From Halichoerus grypus (Eukaryota; Chordata; Mammalia; Carnivora; Phocidae), in NCBI RefSeq assembly GCF_964656455.1, contig NC_135717.1, positions 138,832,308-138,896,307 on the forward strand: a stretch of 64,000 bases of DNA. The letters are read 5' to 3'. Position numbers and translations under genes: made by a program. Within the stretch, counting starts at the first letter, position 1; every line of letters starts with the position of its first letter. This document shows, piece by piece, positions 34,746 to 46,455 of this stretch. The notes beneath the pieces were generated by a model that saw nothing but the letters and a program-made list of their open reading frames with translations, searched no databases and was not told the DNA's origin.

Positions 34746-36590
34746 TTATTTCTTTGGTCATTTGTTTACACATTTTTTTTAACTGCAAGTTTTTTTTTTG
34801 ACATATAGACTCAGCATATTTTGGAAGATGGAGGAATGTTGAATTGCCTAATAAAACATGGATATGTCCATCATTCTACCCACCGCTTATATATTTGACT
34901 AAACCTCCCCAGGGGATGGTAAAGCTGTGTTTTATGTTTAGCAACTATCTGGTCTTTCAAGAAGGAAAATGTATGCTGATGAAGTCTATACTTTCTAAGA
35001 ACATTGTAACAAAGTAGGTAAACAAGTTCATACTCTAACACACAGGAATAACTGACCTCTGACAGAGTAGAAACTGTTTTCTCCCCTGGTCCCAAAGCTT
35101 GGTGTCACCAGGTAATATTTAAATGGTGATCTAAGCCATAAAATGCAAAACCTGTCTAGGAACTCTTTATTGTCAAAGATACTAAGTCAATGCAATGGGG
35201 ATTTTTTTTTCTTAATTTCTTTTTTTACTTAGAAAATGGAATCTTAGTAGAATATAAAGTAGTCTTAATAAATAAGGTTAATGGAAGTTGGTAATCAGTG
35301 TATCCTAGTCTGGATAATAAAGTTTACCAATAAAAAAAATTTCTCTCCAGGAACCTTGTCAAAGTAATATTTATTAATCTTCCTCATATACATGGTTGTA
35401 TTCTATGAGAAAGGATTTTCTGCTCAATATTTCAATAGATGACATATTTTCTCCTCAGCATGTGGTATATTTTAAGAGAATATTGGTTTTGCTATTTTAA
35501 AATACTGTGTGTCTAGAAACAGTATACTGTTTCAACTTGAGCCAAAATATTTGCATTTGGGAAATAGCCCATTTGTTTTATTTATTGTCTTCTATTTCTT
35601 CCTGACTATTTTTGGTTACTCACAAGCTCAGTAAAAAAAAAAAAAATATTAATGGTGCTAAGGTCTTGGATGTGGTATGCTCAAGCCAGTTGGGTTTGTG
35701 TGCATTTTGCAGTGCTTTAGACATAAGGTTTTTGCATCTCCTAATGTAGATAAAGGGCTGAAAAGAATTTTAAGGATAGCATCATTTTCCTTCTAATTGA
35801 GACAAAAAACTGGGCAATCACTTGTCTAATCTTCTTTTCACTGACTAAGGGAAAACCACATTGATTGTACTCAAGGTTTGAACAGTTGTTCATCAGAAAA
35901 AAAGTAAAATCACATTTTCCTCTGGTTTTCCAGATTTTTTATGTGCTGTAGTGTATTAACAATTGTACCCACTGATATAAATTTAGAGACACTTACCCAA
36001 AATGTTTTCTAGAAGTTGAAATAAAATGCATTGAGTGTATTATACTTTAAATAGTAACTGACAAACTATTTAAAAAAGAAGTTTTTCCAGTGTTTCCCAA
36101 CTCTTCAGACACCTTGTACCTATATACAACTATGTTTCTTGACACCGCAAAGTTGAAAGATACAACCAAATGCTATTGATTTAGATAGTATATGAATGGT
36201 AAATACAAATTTAAGAACAGGTCCAACAAGGTTGTGGATTGGCAGATAGAATGTGTTCAAGAGAATTAAGGTTTAGACTGAACCTAAGTTATATAAAGTT
36301 ATAAAAAGTTATATAAAGTTGGGATAGAATCTAAAGGAGTGTTTCTTATGCATCTAACTGCTCATATGCTTGCATCCATATTTCCTCTGTGTTCTACTCA
36401 AAACCATGCAACTTCTTGCAGTGGGATGTTTCCACATTCCCCCGACTCTGCTTACTAGTGAAACTCCACTCGTCTATCTATATATGTACATAGAACCCTT
36501 GACAGAAGACATCCAGCCAGGCAGCTTTTATGGAGCCAGAGAGAATTCAGAAAGAGTATAATCAGAAATTAAAGGAACAGCCTGCTCATC
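34746..36590. other. Unassigned sequence with a small duplication
   Basis: At 36287-36320 AGTTATATAAAGTTAT-type units repeat three times with variation. No gene recognised. Confidence 0.4.
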
Positions 36591-36599
36591 GGGCATGGA

Positions 36600-37625
36600 T
36601 ATAAATTCTAGGGACAGGGTCACTTTTTTGTGATATACCCAGAGGAAATGAAATGAGTATCTTGAAGAGATACCTGCACTCCCATGTTTATTGTGCCATT
36701 ATTCACAATAGCCAATATATGGAAACAACCTAAGTGTGTTCTGATGGATGAATGGATCAAGAAATTGTGATACATCTATCGTGTCTATCTATGTATCTGA
36801 CATATTTATATATGTCTATATAGAATACACATATCTAGATTTTAAATATAGAATATTATAGATATGTATATAAATATTTATATAGATAAGTATGTAAATA
36901 AGTATATTAGGGAATATTATTTAGCCTTAAAAAAAGAGATCCTACCATTTGCCACAACTTAGATAAACTTAGAGGACGCAGTGCCAAGTGAAATAAGACA
37001 GACACAGAAAGGAAAATACTGCATGTTCTCACTTATGTGGAATCTAAAAAAGTTGAATTTATAGAATCAGACAGTGGAAAGATGGTTGCCAATGTGGAGA
37101 TACTGGTCAAAGGGTACAAAATTGCAGTTACGTAGGATGAGAAAATCTAGAGATATAATGTACAGCATGAAGTATAGTTAATAATACTGTATTGAATACT
37201 GGAAATTAGCTGAGAGTAGATTTAGGTGCTCTCACCACATGCATAAAAGGTAACTGTTGGGGGACGCCTGGGTGGCTCAGTCGTTAAGCGTCAGCCTCCA
37301 GCTCTGGTCATGATCCCAGGGTCCTGGGATCGAGCCCCGCATCGGGCTCCCTACTCTGCAGGAAGCCTGCTTCTCCCTCTCCCACTCCCTCTGCTTGTAT
37401 TCCCTCTCTTGTTGTCCTTCTCTCCTGTCAAATAAAGAAAATCTTTAAAAAAAGAAAAGGTAACTGTTGGATTGGAGCAGATGGATATGTTAATGAGGTT
37501 GACTGTAGTAATCTTTTCACTATGTCTCTGTATATCAAAGCATCATGTTGTACACCTTGAATGTATACATTTTAATTTTTTGTAGAGTACAATCTTTCAT
37601 TCTTACCAAATTAAAAAAAAAAAAC
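36600..37625 (+). mobile_element. Old L1 3' end with internal AT expansion and a SINE insertion
   Basis: ATTGTGCCATTATTCACAAT, GGATGAATGGATCAAGAAAT, GGAATATTATTTAGCCTTAA and CTGCATGTTCTCACTTATGT are the L1 ORF2 C-terminal region, followed by a 3' UTR and an A-tail near 37600. A 120-bp TA-rich tandem stretch (about 36780-36905) interrupts the ORF2 part, and a SINE interrupts the 3' UTR. The reading frame is destroyed. Confidence 0.78.
37261..37454 (+). mobile_element. Can-SINE in old L1, with 16-bp duplication
   Basis: Element begins GGGACGCCTGGGTGGCTCAG; the tRNA-like part is slightly diverged (GCGTCAGCCTCCAGCTCTGG). Perfect duplication AAAAGGTAACTGTTGG at 37245-37260 and 37455-37470. Confidence 0.95.
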
Positions 37626-39035
37626 AAAAACACAACAAACTTGGAGTTCACCAGGAGTCTATTATGAAGGTAGATTGCAAACAATGGCAAACTATGCAAA
37701 TTGTAACTTCAGCCACAAGGCAAGGGACCACCCACCTGTGGCTGTCTTAAAGATGTATCTGGATCATATAAGAGATTCTTGGACTTCGCTATGTCTTTTA
37801 ACAAATGGCATCATTTCCAATTGAATATAACTTAGGATTTGGAAAAAAGATTTTTTTCCCCAGTATTTTCCATCTATTGTCAATTTAGATAATAAAGATA
37901 TTTCCTCAAGTAGGATAAAGAATATTTTCATGTCTTGCCAGTTATCCTACTGGGAGCCCACTCAAGTAAAGACTAATGTTAAAATCAGCAGCCTGGAAGT
38001 CAACTGAAACTTTGTAGAGAAATATGAATACAGTTTGCCCAACAAAGAAATGTGGAAGAGGGAATGTAAGACTTTAGCCCACAGCCCTCCTATTAGGTCA
38101 TTGCATTAGATCTGGGAGCCAGGTGAAGACCAGATGCTGCCGCTACGTTAAAGGGATATGTCATGTAGGATAAGTCCCAGGGTGTTTTTCCTAACTTCAG
38201 AAGAAGAAAATTCAGACCAAATCTCTCTTACTGATGTTCAAGTTGAAGATGTATAGGATGGTACCCTTTGGGATCACACTTCGTTTAAACCAGAATTTGC
38301 AAACTTGAAGCCAAGAGTCTTATGGACATGTTGGAAAATATGGAGATGTTTAGGGGAAAAAGTAGGGTGACAGTTACAAATTAGGGTTTTAATTTAAATA
38401 CTTGGGTAGAACTCGAGGGAGCATAAGAATCTCTGTCTAAGCAGCTGTATTGGACCCAGCTCTGTGCCTTGCTGGGCCTTGGTAACTTGCATAATAGAAG
38501 GCCTCACCACATTGTCACTGCTTTATCTCACAATGCATCCTCTGCTGTGATGAGGTCTGGCCATAGCAGCTCTGACACCCAGGTCCAACCTCTAGGTCCA
38601 GACTAACAAGACTCATGGAGGGTCCTCTTAAAACGTCCAGGCTTAGAAGAGGTCCTGTCCAAACAATTCATAGGGTCTGGCTTCTGTTCCAACAGTTCGG
38701 CAGGGGTCAGGATAAAGAAAATGGGAAATATTAGAGGGTTATTATGACTTGGGGCTGACTCTGACCAATGAGAGAAAAGTGGCTGGAAGAACTGTGTAGA
38801 CAAAATGCTCTCCTAACTGACTGACCCAAGGTGCTGTGTTTCCACATGGTATCCATGTTTGAGGACATCTCCTTACCATGCTTGAGCCACTGGCTGTATT
38901 TTCTTGTGAAGCTTTGTAATGCCCCCTCTCCCTGCCCCACCCACCCCTTGTGTTTTCTTTCCCTCCTTCCCTACCTTTTCTTTTCCCTTGGAACTGTACC
39001 TTCCGTTTAAGCCTGATTCTGAAATATTTGCCTCA
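37626..39035. other. Unassigned sequence
   Basis: No gene or named repeat recognised. Confidence 0.4.
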
Positions 39036-39975
39036 GATATGGATTTTTAAAGAATTAAATACTTATTTTTTAATTCCAGTATAGTTAGCATACAGCATAT
39101 TAGTTTCAAGTGTACAATTTAGTGGTTCCACAATTCTATATATTACTCAGTGCTCATCGTGGTAAGTATACTCTTAACTCCCTTCACCTATTTCACCTGT
39201 CCCTCCTACTCACCTTCCCTCTGGTAACCATTGGCTTTTCTCTATATTTAAGAGTCTGTTTATCTCTTTTTTGTTGTTGTTCATTTGTTTTGTTCCTTAA
39301 ATTCCACAAATGAACAAAATCATAATATTTATCTTTCTCTGACTTATTTCACTTAGCATAATACACTCTAGCTCCATCCATGTTGTTGCAAATGGCAAGA
39401 TTTTATTCTTTTTTATGGCTGAGTAATACTCCCTTGCATGTATATGCCATCTTTGTTATCCATTCATCTTTCAATGGACACTTGGGTTGCTTCCATACCT
39501 CAGCTGTTGTAAATAAGATTGCAGTAAACATAGGGATGCATATATCTTTTCTAGTGTTTTTGTATTCTTTGGGTAAATACCCAGTAGTGGAATTACTAGA
39601 TCATATGGAAGCTCATTAATTAATTAATTAATTAATTATTTGGAAACTCCATACTCTTTTCCACAGTGACTGCACCAGTTTGCAATCCCACCAACAGTGC
39701 ACAAGTGTTCCTTTTTCTCCACATCCTCGCCAACACTTGTTGTTTCTTGTGTTTTTGACTTTAGCCATTCTGACAGGTGTGAGGTGATACCTCATTGTGA
39801 TTTTGATTTGCATTTCCCTGAAGATGAGTGATGTTGAGCATCTTTTCATGTGTCTGTTGGCCATCTGCATGTCTTCCTTGGAGAAATGTCTTTTTGTGTT
39901 TTCTGCCCATTTTTCAATTGGATTATTTGTTTTTTTTGGTGTTGAGTTGTATAAGTTCTATATATATTTACTAGC
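39036..39975 (-). mobile_element. L1 3' portion (ORF2 end and 3' UTR), minus strand
   Basis: Minus-strand translation of 39628-39870 shows the L1 ORF2 C-terminal pattern ([11 protein letters not shown], then [18 protein letters not shown]). The upstream plus-strand text (CTAGCTCCATCCATGTTGTT, CAGTAGTGGAATTACTAGAT) continues it. A (TTAA)n expansion at 39616-39642 breaks the frame. ORF1 and most of ORF2 are absent. Confidence 0.88.
39616..39642. repeat. (TTAA)n microsatellite inside L1
   Basis: About six ATTA units grown from the TTTAATTTTTT-type stretch of the L1. Confidence 0.9.
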
Positions 39976-40244
39976 ACTAGTTACTAGCACTTTATGGGAT
40001 ATGTCATTTGCAAATATAAAGAATCACATCTTTTAAAGAGACTAGTATCTTTCAGGATTAAGGTACTAGTCTCTTATCCAAACAGGAATTCTCACAGATG
40101 GCCTGGTGACTTCTACTTGAGTAAATATTTACTGTATTCTAAAAACTAGTTTGATTGTTAAGTCAGGATTTCAAGGGGTATACAGAATACATGTAATTCC
40201 TATTTCACATGTATTTAAAAATAAAGGAAATATTGCAAAAATGG

Positions 40245-40375
40245 TTAAGAGTAGGGACTACTGGAATCAGGGAGCCCTGAGATCAACTCCTCTTTCTAGT
40301 ACTTGCTAGACATCTGATTGTGGGCAAAGGTACACATTCTCTCCCAGCTTCAGCGTTCTTAAAATATAGGTCTAT
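40245..40375 (+). mobile_element. MIR fragment
   Basis: GTAGGGACTACTGGAATCAG, GAGATCAACTCC and AGACATCTGATTGTGGGCAA follow the 5' half of MIR. Confidence 0.58.
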
Positions 40376-40896
40376 GACAGTTTGACTCTGCATCCCTGGG
40401 TCTTGAGGGACTTGGCCATTGAGAGAAAAGGAGGGAAGGGACCAGAGGTGGTTGGTGAATGTGCGGTCCCGCTTGCTACTTTGCAATCTGTGTCAGTCAG
40501 ATGGGTTCAAGTGGGGAGATTATTGGACAATAGAATCTCTAGTGAAGACTGGAGTTAAAAAGATTACAATCAAAATGAGAAACTGCAGATGTGCTCTTCA
40601 GCTTGTCAGCTGAAAACCAAGTAAGAGGTTAGTAAAGGGCATCCAGGAATGTAAGATAAGATTAAATGTGACAGATTTGCCAGGAGGTCTTCTTGGGGCT
40701 GTGGGAAAAGCAGAAGTGGAAAAACATTTTGGTTTCTCTCCCCTCTTTTAGGCATAGCCTGGGGAAAGCCTGTAAGTTGGAGACATCACCTTGAATATTG
40801 TTTTCTGTTTCTTCCAGGCAATTTAGTAATCACTGTTTTTCATTTTGAATTACTGAGTATTTCATTTAAAAATACCCAAAATTCTAAGAGGAGGAA
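40376..40896. other. Unassigned sequence
   Basis: No gene or repeat recognised. Confidence 0.35.
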
Positions 40897-40942
40897 AGAA
40901 GTGAAGAGAGAGAGAGAGAGAGAGGAAGAGAGGAGAGAGAGA
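40897..40942. repeat. (GA)n purine tract
   Basis: GA units interrupted by GGAA and AGG variants. Confidence 0.92.
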
Positions 40943-41450
40943 AACCATCTTCAGCATAAATTCATTTTCTGGCTAGCTGATGTCTGCTAAAAGGAATTTT
41001 TTGTATGTGAAAAACCACCCATTACTAAATTTTACAGTATTTTATAAGATAATTAAGCATTATGAAATTGGAGCTTTGTGACAAAATACATATGAGGTTA
41101 AAAATATGTTTCAGAAAATCTTTATCTGTGTAGTACTTACATATGATAATCTATGCTATATAAAATTTTTGGAACTACTCTCCATTTTACATTTTCATTT
41201 TACAGAGAAACAGGTTAGTATTAGCATACTTGTACATAGCCCTTTTGAGATTCTTATTCATGTATATATGATATTTTTAATTTATCAGGACTTTATATAA
41301 AGTTGTAATAACTTACTATTGGTGAAATATATTTAAATGGACAGGTTTGTTAAGCTGAGCTTTTAAATGAAGATGATAGAGTGCCAGAGACTCTTAACTC
41401 TCTACATTGCAGTATATTGCAAACCAAAAGTCTCTCTTATTGCACCATAG
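40943..41450. other. Unassigned AT-rich sequence
   Basis: No gene or repeat recognised. Confidence 0.35.
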
Positions 41451-41463
41451 AAGTTCAATCTTA

Positions 41464-41668
41464 GGTGCGCCTAGGTGGCTCAGTCTTTAAGCGTCTGCCT
41501 TCGGCTCAGGTCATGATCCCAGGGTCCTGGGATTGGGCCTGCATAGGGCTCCCTGCTCAGCAGGAAGCCTGCTTCTCCCTCTCCCATTCCCCCTGCTTGT
41601 GTTCCCTCTCTCGCTGTCTCTCTCTTTCTGTCAAATAAATAAATAAAATCTTAAAAAAAAAAAAAAAA
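41464..41668 (+). mobile_element. Can-SINE with 13-bp duplication
   Basis: Head GTGCGCCTAGGTGGCTCAGT and pure A tail of about 18. Flanks AAGTTCAATCTTA (41451-41463) and AAGCTCAATCTTA (41669-41681) differ at one base. Confidence 0.94.
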
Positions 41669-41681
41669 AAGCTCAATCTTA

Positions 41682-42169
41682 ATTTTGCATAAACCCTGGA
41701 AGATTCTATGTCGGTTACTCTCAGGCGTTCTTGAAAAACAAAGGGCACTTGCCTCTATGAGTGGGAATGTGAATAAGACTTGGAGTTAAACATTTATGTA
41801 TGTGTGCTTTGGTCTTTATGAGTTTAGAAATACTGGTTTGCTCTAAGTTCTTAATTACATCTACAATGTTTGGGAGAGGAGATGATAAAGCAGATTGAAA
41901 AGTCCTTAATCATTCATGCATTCATTCATCCATCAACGATTTATCAAGCAACTAGTATTTGGAAACCATTGTTCTAGTGATGACCTTTAGGCTTGAATTG
42001 AAAAACAAAACAAAACAACATTGCAGAACTGAAATACTCACATATGTATCATACATAACTTGATGTTCAAAGATAAGAGTCAAGTAAAATACTTAACACG
42101 AAAATAAATGGCTAAATGCTTTGCCCAGCCTTACTTGGTGGAAAGGAAAAGGAAAATACAATTTGAGGG
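41682..42169. other. Mostly unassigned; ATTC-rich trace near 41.93 kb
   Basis: CATGCATTCATTCATCCATC followed by CAACGATTTATCAAGC may be the edge of an L2 or MIR element. Nothing else recognised. Confidence 0.3.
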
Positions 42170-42380
42170 GCACTAATAGTTATTGAGAATCTACTCTGGG
42201 TTGAGTTCTTTACTAGCTATTTTTTAGACATTGTTTCATTTAATCTATAGACCATGAGAGGTAGGTGTGCTGTATGATGAGCACTGGTGGGACAAAGCTG
42301 ATGAACAGGCCACTGCCCTTGTCCTCAAGGAATTTATACTCTAGTGTGGGCAGGCATGGATAATTTTAATGTAACATCTA
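42170..42380 (-). mobile_element. MIR-like followed by L2-like remnant (possible)
   Basis: GAGAATCTACTCTGGGTTGA and TTGTTTCATTTAATCTATAG resemble inverted MIR. CCTTGTCCTCAAGGAATTTA then TACTCTAGTGTGGGC resembles a common L2-associated repeat. Both are weak. Confidence 0.4.
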
Positions 42381-42734
42381 AATCCCACAAGAATAAAAAT
42401 CCATACCTATTAATGTATTCGCAGTGAAGGAGGTCACATGCTAGAACCTGACTCAGCCCAGGCCAAGTCAGGGACACCCTATTTCATCAGAATGGATGTG
42501 TGTGGGGCTAAGTAATTTGTTTGAGGTCAGGGTCCTAAAAGATATTGTGCTCTTTGGGTGCTGCAGAATGAGAAAACTGGGGGCAGCAGACACAGGAGTG
42601 TTATTCAGTATCTGAAGAAAGGCTAACGATGAAGGATCTGTGCCAGCCAGGGTGTTCCCTGTGGCTTTGGAACAGTGACCATGTTGGGACATATTCCCAG
42701 TGCAGTGGGAGTTAGTAAGAGTTATAATGCCATG

Positions 42735-43005
42735 TCTTTTGGACTTAAAAAATAATGAATAGACACCCCATGACATAGAGATAAAGTGACCTGACAAAGT
42801 AAGAGGCAGGACCGGTATTACTCTTGAATTCCTGCTCTTAGCCATGATATTGAACTTTCTACCTAGTCACCAGAGTCATCCTATACCCATTTTATAGGAA
42901 GAGAAAACTGAGGCTTATGGAGATTAAGTAGGACTCCTTACTTGAGGTCATACGGCTCTTGAGTGTCAGAACCCACTGGGATTAAATCCATATCGATTTT
43001 GTTCT
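42735..43005 (-). mobile_element. MIR fragments, minus strand
   Basis: CCCATTTTATAGGAAGAGAA, AACTGAGGCTTATGGAG and GAGGTCATACGGCTCTTGAG are inverted MIR. A second, weaker stretch (AAGAGGCAGGACCGGTATTA, CTCTTGAATTCC) immediately precedes it, suggesting two adjoining pieces. Confidence 0.58.
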
Positions 43006-43649
43006 AAAGCCATGCCACACTTTGGTTAGTTATTGTCAGGAAAAACATTTTTACTTCAACTATGCCAAGTGTAGGTTATTCTTTCTGGCATATAAATGGT
43101 CCAAATTCACATGGACAAGATTGAACATAGTGCAGCTGGGAAGACAACTTGAGTATCGCTTCTGGGGTTCATTCATTCTGGCAGGCCTTTCAAGAGGTGG
43201 TCTTGTGTGCTAGAGGAGTGATAATAAAGGATGTTAACATTTTCCTGGCCCAACTCAATGTTTGTTTTGTTCTCTGGTACAGAACTGTGTAGGCTCAGCT
43301 TAGTACTGGGCCCATCCCTTGAGCGACTCACACTTTTATTCCTTTAGAAAAACTTTGGCCTTCTCTCTTAAGGCATCTTAACAGCCTCTTGAGAGCTGAA
43401 GTGACATCTGGGTGGAATCAGATGTCACAGTTTTCATGTAAAATGCCTGCCTGTTTCTGAAGGCTTTCCCTCTTTCCAGTGGGCAATTTTATGTTTGTAC
43501 TTTGGGTACTCACTAGAAACTAAATCCTGAACTTAATGCTAGGTAGGTTACTTTGAAACATACATGATACCCACGGTATTTTAGGCAATATTTCTGAGGG
43601 CAGGCCCCTATGAGACTGCCCAGGCCACTTATCCATGAAGCTGACCATG
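43006..43649. other. Unassigned sequence
   Basis: No gene or repeat recognised. Confidence 0.35.
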
Positions 43650-44260
43650 ATTTTAGAAAACAGTATGGAGGTTTTGCAACACATTAAAATAGAACTACCC
43701 TACGACCCAGCAATTGCACTACTAGGTATTTACCCCAAGGATGTAGTGAAAAGAAGGGGCACATGCACCCCAATGTTCATAGCAGCAATATCCACAATAG
43801 CCAAACTGTGGAAGGAGCCAACATCAACAGATGAATGGGTAAAGAAGAATGTGGTACATATATACAATGTAATATTATTCAGTCATCAGAAAGGATGAAT
43901 ACCTACCATTTGCATCGACATGGATGGAACTGGAGGGCATTATGTTAAGTGAAGTAAGTCAAGCAGAGAAAGACAATTATCATATGTTTTCACTCATATG
44001 TGAAACATAAGCAATAGCACAGAGGACCATAGGTGAAGGGAGGGAAATCTGAAGGAGAAATCAGAGAGGGAGATGAACCATGAGAGACTATGGACCCCGG
44101 AAAACAAACTGAGGGTTTCAGAGGGGGATGTGGGGGGATAGTGATGGGTATTAAGGAGGGCACGCATTGTGATGAGCACTGGGTGTTAGATGCAGCTAGT
44201 GAATCATTGAATGCTACATCAAAACTAATGATGAACATAATAAAAAAAATAAAATAAAAA
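43650..44260 (+). mobile_element. L1 3' portion (ORF2 C-terminus, 3' UTR, A tail)
   Basis: Plus-strand translation of the 87-codon frame at 43635-43898 gives ELPYDPAIALLGIYP, then MFIAAISTIAKLW, then STDEWVKKNVVHIYN, the classic L1 ORF2 C-terminal region. It continues into a G-rich 3' UTR (ACTGAGGGTTTCAGAGGGGG) and the carnivoran L1 end ACTAATGATGAACATAATAA. The frame stops at 43898, so this copy is dead. No clear target duplication. Confidence 0.88.
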
Positions 44261-44372
44261 TTATCTGAGGCGCTGATCCCCAAATGCCTGTGTTCTGGAT
44301 GTTCTGTAGCAAAACTTTTACTGGTTGTGGCAAATAGGAAAAACACATGTTAGAACTATGTAGTGATCTCCC

Positions 44373-44389
44373 AAACATTTCATAAAATT
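44373..44389 (+). repeat. Left target-site copy of SINE at 44390
   Basis: AAACATTTCATAAAATT. Its partner is not on the other side of this SINE; it occurs inverted, as AATTTTATGAATGTTT, at 44668-44683. Confidence 0.8.
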
Positions 44390-44597
44390 GGGGCGCCTGG
44401 GTGGCTCAGTCATTAAGCGTCTGCCTTCGGCTCAGGTCATGATCCCAGGGTCCTGGGATCGAGCCCCCCATCCGGCTCCCTGCTCAGTGGGAGGCCTGCT
44501 TCTCCCTCTCCCACTCCCCCTGCTTGTGTTCCCTCTCTTGCTGTGTCTCTCTCTGTCAAATAAATAAATAAAGTCTTTAAAAAAAATTAAAAAAAAG
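44390..44597 (+). mobile_element. Can-SINE, left member of an inverted pair with exchanged flanks
   Basis: Head GGGGCGCCTGGGTGGCTCAG, B-box-like region GGGATCGAGCCCC, CTTGTGTTCCCTCTCTTGCT body and a mixed A tail. Its own two flanks do not match each other. Each matches, inverted, a flank of the minus-strand SINE downstream, so both SINEs are probably recombinant. Confidence 0.93.
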
Positions 44598-44612
44598 AAA
44601 GAAAAGCTATTT
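44598..44612 (-). repeat. Inverted target-site copy belonging to the downstream SINE
   Basis: AAAGAAAAGCTATTT here is the exact reverse complement of AAATAGCTTTTCTTT at 44879-44893. Confidence 0.8.
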
Positions 44613-44667
44613 GAATAGCAAAAGAAAAAAAAGTAGGAATATTAAGTTAAAGGGTAGTCCTTTAGTA

Positions 44668-44683
44668 AATTTTATGAATGTTT
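44668..44683 (-). repeat. Inverted target-site copy belonging to the upstream SINE
   Basis: AATTTTATGAATGTTT, the reverse complement of the flank at 44373-44389 but for one missing T. Confidence 0.78.
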
Positions 44684-44878
44684 TTTTTCTTTTTAAGATT
44701 TTATTTATTTATTTGACAGAGACACAGTGAGAGAGGGAACACAAGCAGGGGGAGTGGGAGAGGGATAAGCAGGCTTCCCGCTGAGCAGGGAGCCTGATGC
44801 GGGGCTCGATCCCAGAACCCTGGGATCATGACCTGAGCCGAAGGCAGATGCTTAACGACTGAGCCACCCAGGTGCCCT
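44684..44878 (-). mobile_element. Can-SINE, right member of the inverted pair
   Basis: T-run (TTTTTCTTTTTAAGATTTTA) to GAGCCACCCAGGTGCCC at the head. Tail-to-tail with the plus-strand SINE 71-86 bp away, depending on where the tails are ended. Confidence 0.93.
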
Positions 44879-44893
44879 AAATAGCTTTTCTTT
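44879..44893 (+). repeat. Right target-site copy of the downstream SINE
   Basis: AAATAGCTTTTCTTT; partner inverted at 44598-44612. Confidence 0.8.
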
Positions 44894-46224
44894 TTTAAAT
44901 GATCATGATCGACATAAAAATATTTATCTCTGCCAAAAGTAACACTTGGCGACCCCTTCCACTTGTGTTCTTTTCTCCTCCTACCCCCAATTTTACTCAG
45001 TAGAAATTCTTAATTCTTAGAACCACAGGTCAAAAGTACCTAAAGAGACTATTTCATTGCTTTCCCTAAATTCTTCACCAGGTTCTATCTTCAGGAAAGC
45101 AACATACTATTTAAGCTTCATGAAATTACTTACTGTTTTGTCTTTAGTCTTCGTCAAACATTGTTATAAGAAATGGCCAAAAAAGATAGTTTCGCAATCC
45201 TATATTAAAAAGTTATTTTTCATCTTATTTTCAACAACTCCCTTACATATAAGGACCCACAAAATGCATTCTTCCTAGGACTCAGTGCCAACAAAATCTG
45301 CCTCTCAAATGAACTTGCTTGCAAAGAGTCCTGTGAAATCCATCACAAAATTTTAGTTGAGTGCTACATTTGATCTTCAGTTGCAGAACTGTCATACCAT
45401 TTTCCCAGTATCCTTGTTCCCTTCCTTTAAATGGTTTCTGATCTCTCTTTCAGAAATCTGTATCTTAACGCTCTTATTCCATTTTAAATGTTCTTACTGT
45501 AAAATTTTTCAAATCTATTTTTAAGCTTTAGGTTGACTTAGGTGAATAGTCAAAAATAATAGATACTGAGTGACAAGAGCTGTAAGTGTAGAGAAACATT
45601 TTGATGAACTTGTAGAGCTTGGGTAATACTCAAATCAAAGTTACACACTTTTTCTTCCTGACACCTTGTGTATCTGCCTCATTAGCATTTTTCTCATATG
45701 ATTGTGCCAAGTGGTAGTAATAGAAGGGAGATGAGGATGACTTAGCTTCTGGGAGTATGTGTCAATTCCAGGTTCTGAGACATTGACAATGAGGCTGTCA
45801 CTCTTTTTCCTCAGGTTTGTAATTAGTGTGAAGTATGAAGTATTCTTTCTTTCTTCTCTGGAATTTAAGCTGCTTCTCCAAACTGCAATTTCAAACATAA
45901 AGAGTAATCCTGGGTTCAGCTTGAAAATGCATAGGCAAAAATTGATGTCTCTTGAGAATAGTGCAGAAGGGAGCCTCCAGCTATCCTGGTGTTACCTCAC
46001 CTACCTGCATCTCAAACATATGGCTGTACAAATGTTTCCTTTACATTTTTAGTGGATGACTTACAGTTAAATAGATAAAAATTCGGTAAGCGGTACTCTC
46101 ATCTTAAGAGAAGCTGATGTACATTTTTACTTTAATTTTCATGGTGGATTGCGGCGTGATATCCATTATGAAACATCGTAGAATGTTGGGTATACTTTCC
46201 AAAAGAGAGGGAAATGACTTCATT
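44894..46224. other. Unassigned sequence
   Basis: No gene or named repeat recognised. Frames of 73 to 97 codons here have no recognisable products. Confidence 0.4.
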
Positions 46225-46455
46225 GAATATCCTACTGGCACTACACGTCAAGAGTTATCCATACATTATTTTATTCAATTTTTCATAATAACTTCATGAA
46301 AATGTATTATCTCCATTTTGTGTGTGTGTTGGAAAATGAGGCTCAGAGAAATAAATTGCCTGATAGGACACAGCTAGTAATTTGTAGAAGTAGAACGTGT
46401 CTGTAGATCTGTCTGATTTTGTCTGATTCCAGAGACTGCGCACTTATCCCTTAGA
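46225..46455 (-). mobile_element. MIR SINE, minus strand
   Basis: TATTTTATTCAATTTTTCAT, TTGGAAAATGAGGCTCAGAG and GGACACAGCTAGTAATTTGT follow inverted MIR; a short GT run lies inside it. Confidence 0.65.

Noticed and set aside
42468..42845. 125-codon minus-strand open frame
   Set aside because: No recognisable product; ends in MIR-derived sequence.
43990..44346. 118-codon minus-strand frame
   Set aside because: Antisense to the L1 3' UTR, a common non-coding open frame in L1 copies.
44598..44621. A hairpin from GCTATTTGAATAGC
   Set aside because: Only 5-bp arms in AT-rich text; the informative matches are those to the distant SINE flank.
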